NCBI RefSeq assembly: GCF_016107655.1 | Contig: NZ_JABASX010000008.1 | Location: 124,001-188,000 of the forward strand | Origin: Brevibacterium antiquum | GTDB lineage: Bacteria; Actinomycetota; Actinomycetes; Actinomycetales; Brevibacteriaceae | DNA length: 64,000 nucleotides | Direction of reading: 5' to 3' | In this document: positions 56,234-64,000 of the stretch, piece after piece | Layout: each line of letters begins with the position of its first letter | Position numbering within the stretch: position 1 is the stretch's first letter | The notes under the pieces: generated by a model | What the model was told of the DNA's origin: nothing | Seen by the model: only the letters and a program-made list of their open reading frames with translations | Database searches by the model: none | Made by a program: the position numbers and the translations under genes

Positions 56234-56836
56234 TCACTTCACATCGACGAGGGCACGCCGCTCGCGACCCATGAGGTAGAGCAGGATCTCCACGGGTTCA
56301 CCCGTGATGGTGATTCCCTCGGCCTTCCCGTTGCCTCCTCGGGTCTGCCTGCCGGCGCTGCGCTGGCCGAAGCCGGGACTGGAGATCTCCACACGCCCTT
56401 CGGCCTTGGCTGCGAAGGGCAGGAGCGCGGTTCGGCACGCGGCCCACACCGCACGGTTCTCCGACAGCGACAGCCTGCGTGGGATCCACTCGATCGCAGC
56501 ACGGCGGATGTCCTCATGATGGACGAGGTATTCGGCGGTGTTCATCACCGATTCGACGCCGGGCCATCCGCCAGGGGTCCACCTCGGCGGGGATGCCACC
56601 AGACCCAGCAGATGCGAATACGGCATCGAGGCATACGCCTGTTCCTGCTCCTCGCGCTTGCCCTCGAACTTCGGCATGAAGATGCCGAGGGCGGCAGCGG
56701 GATGGCGCTCGCGAATCACGAGGTGCGTGGCGAGGTCACGTGTCGTCCAGCCTTCGCACAGAGTCGGGGCGTCTTCACCGGCCCTGTTGGCTGTATCGAC
56801 GAGGCGGAGGCGTTCGGTTCGCGCAAGATTGGTCAT
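56234..56836 (-). CDS. TIGR03085 family (mycothiol-dependent DinB-like) protein
   Basis: 200 residues, MDMPI/DinB-like fold: LCEGWTTRDLATHLVIRERH holds the His that is one metal ligand, NTAEYLVHHEDIRRA another, and GFGQRSAGRQTRGG is in the C-terminal part. Probably a mycothiol-dependent metal enzyme; partner unclear. ATG overlaps the sir2 stop by 4 bases. Confidence 0.82.
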   Translation of the reverse strand: MTNLARTERLRLVDTANRAGEDAPTLCEGWTTRDLATHLVIRERHPAAALGIFMPKFEGKREEQEQAYASMPYSHLLGLVASPPRWTPGGWPGVESVMNTAEYLVHHEDIRRAAIEWIPRRLSLSENRAVWAACRTALLPFAAKAEGRVEISSPGFGQRSAGRQTRGGNGKAEGITITGEPVEILLYLMGRERRALVDVK

Positions 56837-57762
56837 GCCTGAAGCTTGTCATCATCGCCTTGGATTCCTCTGAGTGCCCAGTCCTGCACGAAATCGGCAA
56901 CGCGGGAGATCGAGCGGTAGTCGGCGAGCTCATCGCCCCTGGTGGGACCGTCGGTGACGATGACGACCGGCTTCGACTCCTTCGCGGCCGTCCGGACGAA
57001 TCGCAGCCCGGAAAGCACCGCGAGCGAGGATCCGAGCACGACGATTCCGCTCGCCTCATCGCAGATGCGATTCGCGTCCTGCAGCCGTGCCGGCGGCACG
57101 GAGTCACCGAAGTACACGACGTCTGGCTTGAGCAATCCGCCGCAGCGGGGGCAATCAGTCACGACGAAGTCCGCCGTCTCCTCCAGATCCACGTCACCGT
57201 CGGGCGCCGTCTCGACATCGATCGGGTCGATTCCCACGAGTTTCGCGAAGTCGGGGTTGAGCTCACTGAGTCTGGTCTGGACCCAGTCGCGGTCGAACAT
57301 GTGCCCCTGGTCAAGGCAGATGACGCGATCAAGGCTGCCGTGCAGGTCGATGACCGGGCTGTCGCTGCCCATCTGCCTCGCCGCGGCCTGGTGGAGTCCG
57401 TCGACGTTCTGCGTGACGATTCCGGCAACGGGCAGCGCCGCGAGTCCCAGATGGCCCGCGTTCGGACGCGCTGAGCGCATGCGCGGCCAGCCCACCCAGG
57501 AGCGCGCCCAGTAGCGGGCCCGCTGATCGGGGTGGGACAGGAAGGTCTGGATCGTCATCGGCTGCCGTGGCACTGCGTCGGGCCCCCGATAGTCGGGAAC
57601 TCCCGAGTCCGTGCTCATCCCGGCCCCGGTCAGCACCGCCCACCCGGAGGTGTCAACTCCCACGGTCCCGTCAGCGCCGGTGAGCACGTCGATGATCTCC
57701 TCATCACTGTGGCTGGCCGCGGGCCGCGCCCGGCCTCGAAGCGGATCAAAGATGACTGCCAC
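56833..57762 (-). CDS. Sirtuin (NAD-dependent protein deacylase)
   Basis: 309 residues. Motifs: VLTGAGMSTDSGVPDYR, IVTQNVDGLHQAAA with the NAD ribose contacts, DLHGSLDRVICLDQGH with the catalytic His, TDCPRCGGLLKPDVVYFGD and VLGSSLAVLSG. Only three of four zinc Cys are found: the first pair is CLDQG rather than CxxC. GTG 57762 is preceded by GAGGGAGG at ideal spacing, which rules out longer starts overlapping the divergent gene. Confidence 0.88.
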   Translation of the reverse strand: MAVIFDPLRGRARPAASHSDEEIIDVLTGADGTVGVDTSGWAVLTGAGMSTDSGVPDYRGPDAVPRQPMTIQTFLSHPDQRARYWARSWVGWPRMRSARPNAGHLGLAALPVAGIVTQNVDGLHQAAARQMGSDSPVIDLHGSLDRVICLDQGHMFDRDWVQTRLSELNPDFAKLVGIDPIDVETAPDGDVDLEETADFVVTDCPRCGGLLKPDVVYFGDSVPPARLQDANRICDEASGIVVLGSSLAVLSGLRFVRTAAKESKPVVIVTDGPTRGDELADYRSISRVADFVQDWALRGIQGDDDKLQA

Positions 57763-57804
57763 GAATCCTCCCTCGTCGAACTGCTGCAGGGTTAGTCTGG
57801 TCCC

Positions 57805-58254
57805 ATGGTCAGCATATTGCTCGTTCATCATTCTCCGTCACAGGCAACAACTGAAATCGCCGAGGCGGCGCTGTCCGGACTGCGCATGCCGGAGCTGGGT
57901 GCCGTCGACGTGACGGTCCGTCCCGCGCTGGAGGCGACGTCCGCGGACGTGCTCGCCGCCGATGGATTCGTTCTCGGCACGACCGCGAACTTCGGCTACA
58001 TCTCCGGTGCCCTCAAGCACTTCTTCGACACCACATACGATGAGGTCAGGGAGCCGACCGCCGGCCGCCCGTTCTCCTATTGGATTCACGGAGGCTATGA
58101 CACGACCGGGGCGGAGACCGCGATGAAGCAGATCACCACTGGCCTGGGCTGGAAGCTCGCCTTCGACCCTCTCATCGTCACCGGTGAGGTCACAGAGGAC
58201 CACCTCGCCAGTGCGAGCGAACTCGCGGCCACCGTGGCGGCTGCGGCCATGTGA
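57805..58254 (+). CDS. Flavodoxin-like/NAD(P)H-dependent reductase
   Basis: 149 residues: ILLVHHSPSQATTEIAEAAL is the FMN phosphate loop, GTTANFGYISGALKHFFDT the second flavin loop and FSYWIHGGYDTTGAETAM the third. Probable FMN-binding electron carrier or reductase. ATG 57805 follows TAGTCT by a few bases and lacks a ribosome binding site, so probably leaderless. Confidence 0.82.
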   Translation: MVSILLVHHSPSQATTEIAEAALSGLRMPELGAVDVTVRPALEATSADVLAADGFVLGTTANFGYISGALKHFFDTTYDEVREPTAGRPFSYWIHGGYDTTGAETAMKQITTGLGWKLAFDPLIVTGEVTEDHLASASELAATVAAAAM

Positions 58255-58316
58255 GCGCCCGGCACCACCGGCAGTCTCCGAGATGCGCACGACGCTCATT
58301 GAGATGAACTTCGCGA

Positions 58317-58343
58317 AAGTACTTTCCAGCATGGAAAGTACTT
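58317..58343. promoter_or_regulatory. Perfect operator-like inverted repeat
   Basis: AAGTACTTTCC-AGCAT-GGAAAGTACTT: 11-bp perfect arms with a 5-base spacer, 69 bases before a deleted gene and 194 before a winged-helix regulator gene. Very likely the regulator's operator. Confidence 0.75.
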
Positions 58344-58411
58344 GCCAGTCTGTAATCACTTCCGCTCGGAGGACACCGCATCTCGGTGAAGACAGCAACG
58401 AAGGAGTTGTC

Positions 58412-58517
58412 ATGAGCACGCCCACTCCGCAGCAGGCAGAGGTGGGTGCCGTTCGCTGCCGCCGGCTTCCTCTGGGTCCTCTCCCCCATCATGGCCCTCT
58501 TCGGTCTGCGCCGCTGA
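58412..58517 (+). pseudogene. Internally deleted membrane-protein gene
   Basis: The start codon and ribosome binding site (AAGGAGTTGTC-ATG) of a gene are intact and read MSTPTPQQAE, but a shift then follows. The frame +1 to it reads WVPFAAAGFLWVLSPIMALF and ends GLRR* at 58517, i.e. the C-terminal membrane helix of a protein. A deletion has joined the two ends out of frame. The lost protein was probably the regulated partner of the winged-helix regulator. Confidence 0.5.
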
Positions 58518-58536
58518 GAAGGGACGAGGCACCAGA

Positions 58537-58878
58537 ATGAAGAACGAATCACACGAGACGATCCCCAACCTCGGCGGCTCCCTGGCTCGGATCGAATCAG
58601 ATCTGGGCAATCCCACGCGACTCGGAATCGTGGCGAGCCTGAAGAATCGGGACAGGGCCGAATTCAAACTCCTGCGCGATTCTCTCGGAGTCTCAAACTC
58701 CGTGCTCTCCCGACATATCTCCGCTCTCGAGAAGGCAGGCATGATCGAGGTCAGCAAGGGCTACGTCGGCAAGCGGCCCCGCACCTGGGTGTCCATCACC
58801 TCGGGAGGCCGCGATCGTCTCGACGCTCACGTCCAAGCCCTGCGGGAACTCGCCGGTGGTGGATCTGACCAGCAGTGA
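58537..58878 (+). CDS. Winged-helix transcriptional regulator (MarR/PadR-like, HTH_34)
   Basis: 113 residues: NPTRLGIVASLKNRDRAEFK and VSNSVLSRHISALEKAGMIE form the winged helix with the recognition helix, followed by a wing (KRPRTWVSIT). No effector domain. ATG 58537 follows GAAGGGACGAGG. With the nearby operator it probably represses itself and the deleted upstream gene. Confidence 0.85.
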   Translation: MKNESHETIPNLGGSLARIESDLGNPTRLGIVASLKNRDRAEFKLLRDSLGVSNSVLSRHISALEKAGMIEVSKGYVGKRPRTWVSITSGGRDRLDAHVQALRELAGGGSDQQ

Positions 58879-58930
58879 CCTTCCGGACTTTCCCCGATAG
58901 CATGAGGAAAACCGATGCAAGGAGGCGTCC

Positions 58931-60358
58931 ATGGCCAGCAGCAGCACAACCTCGGCGAACAGCGGACTCGAGTTCCGCGAACTGCACGAAGTATCGGAAC
59001 TCATCAGGTCCGGGCGACTGAGCTCCAGAGACGCCACGCAGGCCATGTTCGACCGGATCGCCGAGCTCGACTCCCACCTTCTGTCCTTCGTCACCCTGAT
59101 GCGGGAATCGGCACTGGCCGAGGCCGATGCCCTCGATGCGCGTCTAGCTCGCGGGGACTGGCTGGGACCGCTGCACGGCGTACCGCTGGCGATCAAGGAC
59201 CTGGCCTACACCCACGACGCGCCGACGGGCGCGGGCACCACGATCCACGCCGACTTCCAACCCGACTACGATGCCACCGTCGTCGCTCGCCTGCGGGCTG
59301 CCGGGGCCGTGATCCTCGGGAAGCTGCGACTGACCGAAGGTGCATTCACCGGCCACCACCCGGACCTGCCGACTCCGGTCAATCCCTGGGAACCGAACAC
59401 CTGGTCCGGAGTCTCCTCATCCGGTTCGGGCGTCGCGACCGCCGCCGGCCTCTGCTACGGCTCCCTGGGCTCGGACACGGGCGGATCGATCCGGCTGCCC
59501 TCCTCGGCGAATGGGGTCACCGGACTCAAACCCACGTGGGGCCGGGTCTCGCGCAACGGCATCTTCCCGCTGGCACCGAGCCTCGACCACATCGGCCCGA
59601 TGACGCGCAGCGCACGGGACGCCGCCATCATCCTCGAGGCCATTGCCGGGCATGATCCCAACGACCCGACCTCGGCCCTCGAACCGGTCCCCCGCTACAG
59701 CCAGCAGCTCGAACTCGAGCACGCTCCGGTCGTCGGCTTCGACCGCGAACTGGCCGCCGAGCATTTCGATGACGCGACCAATGAGATGCTGGAGTCCACG
59801 ATTGAGGTGCTCATCGACCTCGGTTGGCGCGTCCTCGACGTGCGCACGCCCGGGTTTCCCGAAGCGGCGCAGGAATGGACTGCGCTGTGCGGAATCGAGA
59901 CCGCTGGCGTTCATGCAGAGAACTACCCGTCGAGGTCGGCCGAGTACGGACCCGACCTCGCTGGCCTCATCGAGATCGGGCGCGGACTCAGTGCCGTCGA
60001 CTACCACGAGCTGCTCGAATCCAGGAGGGCATTCACCGGTCGCATGCGCGCCCTCATGTCCGACATCGACCTGCTGCTGCTTCCGGGCATCGGAGCCGCC
60101 TCGCCGACGATCACTCAGATGGAGAACCTCGGCTCGGATGCCGAACTGTTCGCGGGAGTCACGATCCCGACGGCACCGATCGACAACTGCGGCATGCCCT
60201 CGATCACTGTGCCTGCCGGTTTCACCGATCGCGGCACCCCTCTGGCTGCTCAGTTCGTCGCCGGTGACTTTCAGGAGAGTCTGCTGTTGGCTGCCGGGCA
60301 CGCGTTCCAACAGGCCACCGATTTCCACCGACAGCACCCGCACATCGTGGCGGTATAG
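58931..60358 (+). CDS. Amidase (amidase signature family)
   Basis: 475 residues with the Ser-Ser-Lys triad: VPLAIKDLAYT (Lys), TWSGVSSSGSGVATAAG (cis-Ser) and GSDTGGSIRLPSSANG (nucleophile in GGS). Cytosolic amidases of this branch act on small amides; substrate unknown. ATG 58931 follows AGGAGGCGTCC. Ends 8 bases from a convergent gene. Confidence 0.93.
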   Translation: MASSSTTSANSGLEFRELHEVSELIRSGRLSSRDATQAMFDRIAELDSHLLSFVTLMRESALAEADALDARLARGDWLGPLHGVPLAIKDLAYTHDAPTGAGTTIHADFQPDYDATVVARLRAAGAVILGKLRLTEGAFTGHHPDLPTPVNPWEPNTWSGVSSSGSGVATAAGLCYGSLGSDTGGSIRLPSSANGVTGLKPTWGRVSRNGIFPLAPSLDHIGPMTRSARDAAIILEAIAGHDPNDPTSALEPVPRYSQQLELEHAPVVGFDRELAAEHFDDATNEMLESTIEVLIDLGWRVLDVRTPGFPEAAQEWTALCGIETAGVHAENYPSRSAEYGPDLAGLIEIGRGLSAVDYHELLESRRAFTGRMRALMSDIDLLLLPGIGAASPTITQMENLGSDAELFAGVTIPTAPIDNCGMPSITVPAGFTDRGTPLAAQFVAGDFQESLLLAAGHAFQQATDFHRQHPHIVAV

Positions 60359-60365
60359 ACGACGC

Positions 60366-61037
60366 TCACTGCGCCTCTCGGCGGGCCACGATCTCTGTGA
60401 TCCAGGTCGGCGCGAAGGGGGAGGTGCAGTTCGGCGGGGTCGGATAGTCCTTGAGGACGCCGAGGCGGTTGCCGATGGCGATGGCACGTGGACGCAGCTG
60501 TTCGTTCTCGATGCCGATATAGGACAGGGTCTCGTTCATCGCCCACTGGAGGCGCTCTTCGGCGTCGAGCATCTGAGCCTCGATGATGTCGAGGAGACCG
60601 GGCAGGTCAAGGCCTTCGGGCGACTTGTTCACGCGCTCGCTGGTCAGTGCCCAGCCGGCCGAAGCCACGACCGAATCGGGGTCGGCCATCCAGCTCAGGC
60701 GCAGTGTTTCGGCATGCTTCGACTTCTTGACGATGTAGTTGACCAACCAGGCGTGGACCTTCGGCACACGTGCATCGCGCAGCATGGCGTCGAGGCGCTC
60801 CGCGTCATAGCTGCGGGGGCGCATGATGAGGATCGCGACGAGACGCGCCGCTGTATCCCTGGTGTCCCACAGTTCGACGGCGAGCTCGTCGTTCTTCTTC
60901 AGTTCCTTGGCCACGGCTCGCAGCTTCGTCAGATTCACACCGTGATCGTCACCGTGCTTCTCATTGACGGCACGGGCCTTGGGATCCTCCATCGTCGCCA
61001 GTGTCTCCATGACGCTGTGCACGCTTGCCTCAACCAT
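60366..61037 (-). CDS. AlkD-like DNA alkylation repair protein
   Basis: 223 residues, all helical HEAT-like repeats: AVAKELKKNDELAVELWDT, VAILIMRPRSYDAERLDAML and MADPDSVVASAGWALTSERV. The N-terminal AlkD-type aromatic cleft is partly visible (W in ELWDT). Releases alkylated bases in homologues. Confidence 0.8.
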   Translation of the reverse strand: MVEASVHSVMETLATMEDPKARAVNEKHGDDHGVNLTKLRAVAKELKKNDELAVELWDTRDTAARLVAILIMRPRSYDAERLDAMLRDARVPKVHAWLVNYIVKKSKHAETLRLSWMADPDSVVASAGWALTSERVNKSPEGLDLPGLLDIIEAQMLDAEERLQWAMNETLSYIGIENEQLRPRAIAIGNRLGVLKDYPTPPNCTSPFAPTWITEIVARREAQ

Positions 61038-61071
61038 GCGATCAGACTACCGCGAGTTCGGCGCCCAGTCC

Positions 61072-62244
61072 TCAGCGTTCGGAGTTCAGTCGGGCCGCCT
61101 GCCGCATGAGGTGGTCACGCTCGGCGAGGTTGCCTGCCTTAGCCGCGGCCCTGACGTAGAGCTTTGCCGCCGACTCGTCTTCTCCTGCCCGTTCTCGCAG
61201 GTGGGCTTCGACGGCGAAGTAGCGCGGCAGAGTCTCATCGAGTCTGTCCAGTTGGGCCAGTCCGGCCGCCGGCCCGTCGGCTTCACCGATCGCGACAGCT
61301 CGGTTGAGGGAAGCGATCGGGCTGTCGTGAAACGTGAGCAGTTCGTCGTACCATTCGACGATCTGGGGCCAGTCGGTGTCCTCGACTCGTTGTGCATCGG
61401 CGTGGAGAGCGGCGATGGCCGCCTGCACCTGAAATTCGCCGAGTTCCTCGCGGGCGAGCGCGGTCTCAAGAATGCCGATGCCCTCGGCGATGAGGTGGGA
61501 GTCCCACCGGGACCGGTCCTGGTCGGTCAGAGTGATCAGAGCCCCATCGGCGGTGAAGCGGGCTTCGCGGCGGGCATGGTGGATGAGCATGAGCGCCAGC
61601 AGCCCGGAGACCTCGGGATGGTCGATCGATGCGGCCAGCACCCGGGTGAGACGGATGGCTTCTGCTGCGAGGTCGACGTCACCGGAGTAGCCCTCGTTGA
61701 AGACGAGATAGAGGACAGTGAGGACCGCGGAGATGCTTCCCGGGCGGTTGAGCCTGCGTCCGGACAGGGTGCGTTTGGCCCGAGAGATGCGCTGTGCCAT
61801 CGTCGCCTCGGGCACGAGATAGGCCTCGGCGATCTGTCGGGTCGTCAGTCCGCCGACGGCCCGCAGGGTCAGGGCCACCGCCGAGGCTGGGCTGAGGTCC
61901 GGATGGGCGCACAGGAAATAGAGAGCGACGGTGTCATCGGCCGAGGTGGTCGCCGCATCCGTGTCCAGTGCAAAGGCATGTTCCTCCCGCGCAGTGCGCG
62001 CGGACTCCGCACGGACGCGGTCGAGGAACTTCCGCCAGGCGACCGTGATCAGCCACCCCTTCATGTCCCGGGGTTCGTTCTCCGGCCACGAGCGAAACGC
62101 CTCGATCAGGGCATCCTGAACGGCATCCTCGGCGGTGGCGAAGTCTGCTCCCCTCCGCTCGAGGATGCCGATCACGATGGGAACGAGCTCCCTCAGTCCG
62201 TCGTAGATGGGGTCACACCCATGAACGGACGGAGTTCGAGCCAC
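61072..62244 (-). CDS. ECF42-type RNA polymerase sigma factor with C-terminal TPR-like domain
   Basis: 390 residues: sigma2 region (DAVQDALIEAFRSWPENEP; KGWLITVAWRKFLDRVRAE), sigma4 region (ALTLRAVGGLTTRQIAEAYL; PEATMAQRISRAKRTL), then a long DUF6596/TPR-like domain, the ECF42 architecture. It overlaps the DGPF/YCII gene by about 50 bases; GTG 62244 is the best-placed start. Regulated through that partner rather than an anti-sigma, as far as is known. Confidence 0.9.
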   Translation of the reverse strand: MARTPSVHGCDPIYDGLRELVPIVIGILERRGADFATAEDAVQDALIEAFRSWPENEPRDMKGWLITVAWRKFLDRVRAESARTAREEHAFALDTDAATTSADDTVALYFLCAHPDLSPASAVALTLRAVGGLTTRQIAEAYLVPEATMAQRISRAKRTLSGRRLNRPGSISAVLTVLYLVFNEGYSGDVDLAAEAIRLTRVLAASIDHPEVSGLLALMLIHHARREARFTADGALITLTDQDRSRWDSHLIAEGIGILETALAREELGEFQVQAAIAALHADAQRVEDTDWPQIVEWYDELLTFHDSPIASLNRAVAIGEADGPAAGLAQLDRLDETLPRYFAVEAHLRERAGEDESAAKLYVRAAAKAGNLAERDHLMRQAARLNSER

Positions 62245-62600
62245 TCCCGGATCGGCTCGCCGCCGGCACCCGGTGCCGCCGAGAGTTCGCCCGCAAGTTC
62301 GAGCGCCCGATCGTAGGACTCGACGTCGATGACCATCCACCCGGCGATGAGATCCTTAGTCTCCGGGAAGGGACCGTCGGTGACCGGCGGCTTGCCCTCT
62401 CCGTCGAAGCGGACGAAGGTTCCTTCGGGCGACAGTGCCTGGGAGTCGACGAATTCGCCGCTGGCCTTCAGCCTCGCCGCAAAGTCGTTCATGTAACCGA
62501 TGTGCGCGTCGACTTCGCCCGGCGTCCACTCCTCCATCGGGGTGTACTGCATGTACTCGGGGGCCATCGTGTAGTGCTTGAGCATCAGGTACTTAGCCAT
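62193..62600 (-). CDS. YCII/DGPF domain protein, partner of ECF42 sigma
   Basis: 135 residues: LMLKHYTMAPEYMQYTP at the start, the DGPF motif in PVTDGPFPETKDLIAGW, and FVRFDGEGKP. DGPF proteins are encoded next to ECF42 genes and are targets of the sigma factor. ATG 62600 follows GAGGAGAAG. First gene of the pair. Confidence 0.92.
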   Translation of the reverse strand: MAKYLMLKHYTMAPEYMQYTPMEEWTPGEVDAHIGYMNDFAARLKASGEFVDSQALSPEGTFVRFDGEGKPPVTDGPFPETKDLIAGWMVIDVESYDRALELAGELSAAPGAGGEPIREWLELRPFMGVTPSTTD

Positions 62601-62651
62601 GATCTTCTCCTCTAATGATTTGCTCGTCGCGAACTTCGCTGACATCCCTGG

Positions 62652-62678
62652 GACGGAGCCACATGCGCATTCTCGACA
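62652..62678 (-). promoter_or_regulatory. Candidate ECF42 promoter
   Basis: On the minus strand TGTCGA (62673-62678) and CGTC (62652-62655) are spaced 17 bases, matching the published ECF42 consensus TGTCGA / CG(A/T)C. It precedes the DGPF gene by about 50 bases, consistent with autoregulation. Confidence 0.6.
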
Positions 62679-62844
62679 TCCTCGGCGAGATTTCCTTCGA
62701 TTCTTCCACGGATAGTCTCCGATGTGCGGTTGTCACCAACCTGGAACACACGTCTCCGAATGCGAACACACACGCCCCCACCTCGGCGGATTCAGTTGAC
62801 AGAGTGGACTCATACACACCACCTCACCTCATCAGGAGTTCACC

Positions 62845-63450
62845 ATGAAGACCACGAAGATCATTCGGACCATCACCGTCGCCGGCGCAGTTGCGGCAGC
62901 ACTGTCACTGTCAGCCTGCGATATGAACATCTCCTTCGGCACTCCCGAGCAGGAGCAGACGCAGGGCCAGGAGCCTGACGAGACCTCAGCGAATCCTGAC
63001 GAGCAGCAAGAGGTCGCGACTCCTGCTGAGGAAGCGCCGGAGGAGTCTGAGTCGAACGACGCCGCCGCCGGGGACTCCCCCGATTCCTCGTCGAGTCAGG
63101 GTTCGTCGTCAAGTGACGGCTACAGCACGTCCACCTCGGCGGGTGAAGGATCATCGAGTTCCAGCGGCGAACATGCCAGCGTCGATGACCCCGGATTCGA
63201 CATCGATGAGCACGGCAACGGCACCATTCCCGCTTCCCTCCTCGAGAAGGACATTGAGAAGGCGTACTCCAAGCAGGGGACGACAGTCGACGAGGTCGAA
63301 TGCCTCAATGACCTGATGGTCATCTCCAAGCAAGGCTCGGCCTCCTGCAACGTCACCGCCTACGGCGAGAAGCGCTACGGCACGGTCAAGGTCACATCGG
63401 TCTCAGGCAACTACGTCGGCTACACGCTCGACTTCCCCAGCTTCAACTGA
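62845..63450 (+). CDS. DUF4333 lipoprotein
   Basis: 201 residues: lipobox LSLSAC (Cys about residue 25), a Ser/Glu-rich linker of about 90 residues, then DUF4333 (IPASLLEKDIEKAYSKQG; VEC with a later SASCNVTAYGE, a disulfide pair). Cell-surface lipoprotein of unknown role. ATG 62845 follows AGGAGTTC. Confidence 0.88.
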   Translation: MKTTKIIRTITVAGAVAAALSLSACDMNISFGTPEQEQTQGQEPDETSANPDEQQEVATPAEEAPEESESNDAAAGDSPDSSSSQGSSSSDGYSTSTSAGEGSSSSSGEHASVDDPGFDIDEHGNGTIPASLLEKDIEKAYSKQGTTVDEVECLNDLMVISKQGSASCNVTAYGEKRYGTVKVTSVSGNYVGYTLDFPSFN

Positions 63451-63515
63451 GCCTTGCTGCTGGCACCGCTGGTGTCGGCCGAGGCTGCGGAACAACTCGC
63501 GACCGCAGATGGTTA

Positions 63516-63552
63516 TGGCAGGTGCACACCGTCGCAGTTCGTGCACCTGCCA
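63516..63552. terminator. 12-bp hairpin between lipoprotein and MDR genes
   Basis: TGGCAGGTGCAC (63516-63527) pairs perfectly with 63541-63552 over 13 bases. It ends 27 bases before the next ATG, so it may be a terminator or operator. Confidence 0.5.
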
Positions 63553-63579
63553 CATCGACCAGCGAGGAGCATTCCCATC

Positions 63580-64000
63580 ATGCGCAGTGTCCAGTACACC
63601 CAGAACGGCGATATCGACCAGCTCCACATCGCCGAGGCGAACGCCCCCTCGGTCGGTCCAGGTGAGGTCCGAGTCGCCGTCCGCTATGCCGGACTCAACC
63701 CCGTCGATCTCGCCGTCATCGGTGGAGCCTTCGGGCAGGCCACCGGCGCGAAGGGCAACGGCGCCGACTTCTCGGGAGTCGTGGACAAGGTTGGTGAGGG
63801 TGTCACCGACTTCTCCCCCGGCGATCTCGTATTCGGGGGACGGCCACACCGCACGCAGACGACTCATCTGCTCATCCGGGACCCGGCAGAACGACTCGAC
63901 AAGATACCTCGCGGTCTCGGCATCGACACAGCCGGAGGCCTCTACATTGCCGGGCGCACCGCCATCGCGGGCATCCGCGCCCTGGCGATCGCCGAAGGTG
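63580..64000 (+). CDS. MDR-family NAD(P)-dependent oxidoreductase (partial, runs off window)
   Basis: N-terminal about 140 residues of a quinone oxidoreductase-like protein: VQYTQNGDIDQLHIAEANAP and VRYAGLNPVDLAVIGGAFG are the GroES-like domain, GNGADFSGVVDKVGEGV and FSPGDLVFGG follow. GLYIAGRTAIAGIRALAIAEG starts the cofactor domain. ATG 63580 has GAGGAG about 11 bases upstream. Confidence 0.85.
   Translation, partial: MRSVQYTQNGDIDQLHIAEANAPSVGPGEVRVAVRYAGLNPVDLAVIGGAFGQATGAKGNGADFSGVVDKVGEGVTDFSPGDLVFGGRPHRTQTTHLLIRDPAERLDKIPRGLGIDTAGGLYIAGRTAIAGIRALAIAEG

Noticed and set aside
57763..57831. Longer sirtuin start overlapping the flavodoxin-like gene
   Set aside because: The GTG at 57762 has a strong ribosome binding site, and the longer form would overlap the divergent gene's start.

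Overview
The window is GC-rich, densely packed chromosomal DNA from an actinomycete. Gene families and gene order point to Actinomycetota: a Nudix-nth-crp-MBL-RidA-DUF4177-PBP-metallophosphoesterase block that resembles the mycobacterial/Streptomyces arrangement, the helicase/secretion (Tad pilus) neighbourhood, a membrane-fused thymidylate kinase, overlapping lysC-asd, and a DUF4178-DUF2617-DUF350-aminopropyltransferase operon. Overall character suggests Micrococcales, possibly Brevibacterium, but this is inference from content and not from any database comparison.

Left edge (1-1000): a decayed integration scar, with a frameshifted secreted-protein remnant and a C-terminal tyrosine-integrase fragment next to tRNA-Thr(CGT). 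From 1.1 to 15.7 kb are housekeeping genes: acetyltransferases, an M20 peptidase, holB and a thymidylate kinase fused to a large membrane domain, a lipoate-ligase-family protein, topA, an NPPF methyltransferase and a DUF1998-type DEAH helicase. From 15.7 to 21.2 kb lies a minus-strand Tad cluster (CpaE-like, TadA, TadB, TadC, Flp-like pilin, two TadE-like proteins), split by an unrelated acetyltransferase gene. At 21.4-24.4 kb is a 985-residue, largely disordered membrane protein.

From 24.7 to 31 kb are acs, a small holin-like membrane protein, a TetR regulator divergent from a two-gene drug-efflux-type ABC exporter, and then the nudix-nth-crp region up to 39 kb. A metal (probably zinc) ABC importer with palindromes in its promoter region follows (39.3-42.1 kb), then asd-lysC (42.2-44.6 kb), a small HTH/DUF2975 pair with a TATCGA-rich promoter, and recR-dnaX (46-50 kb).

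From 50 to 55.7 kb is the most system-like region: a DUF1707 membrane-stress-type protein, a tiny membrane protein, a double GNAT, and a tightly overlapped operon of DUF4178, DUF2617, a Gly-rich membrane peptide, DUF350 and a membrane-anchored spermidine-synthase-like enzyme. From 55.7 to 64 kb are DUF4190, a TIGR03085 protein with a sirtuin, a flavodoxin-like protein, a winged-helix regulator preceded by a perfect operator and a gutted membrane gene, an amidase, an AlkD-like protein, an ECF42-type sigma factor with its DGPF/YCII partner and a matching promoter, a DUF4333 lipoprotein, and the start of an MDR oxidoreductase cut by the window end.

Genes are organised mostly as short operons with ATGA or TGATG overlaps, and several convergent pairs are separated by strong hairpins. 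A decamer (GCCGAGGTGG / CCACCTCGGC) recurs 16 times by hand count, in several reading frames and in spacers; this is the most unexpected sequence-level signal.
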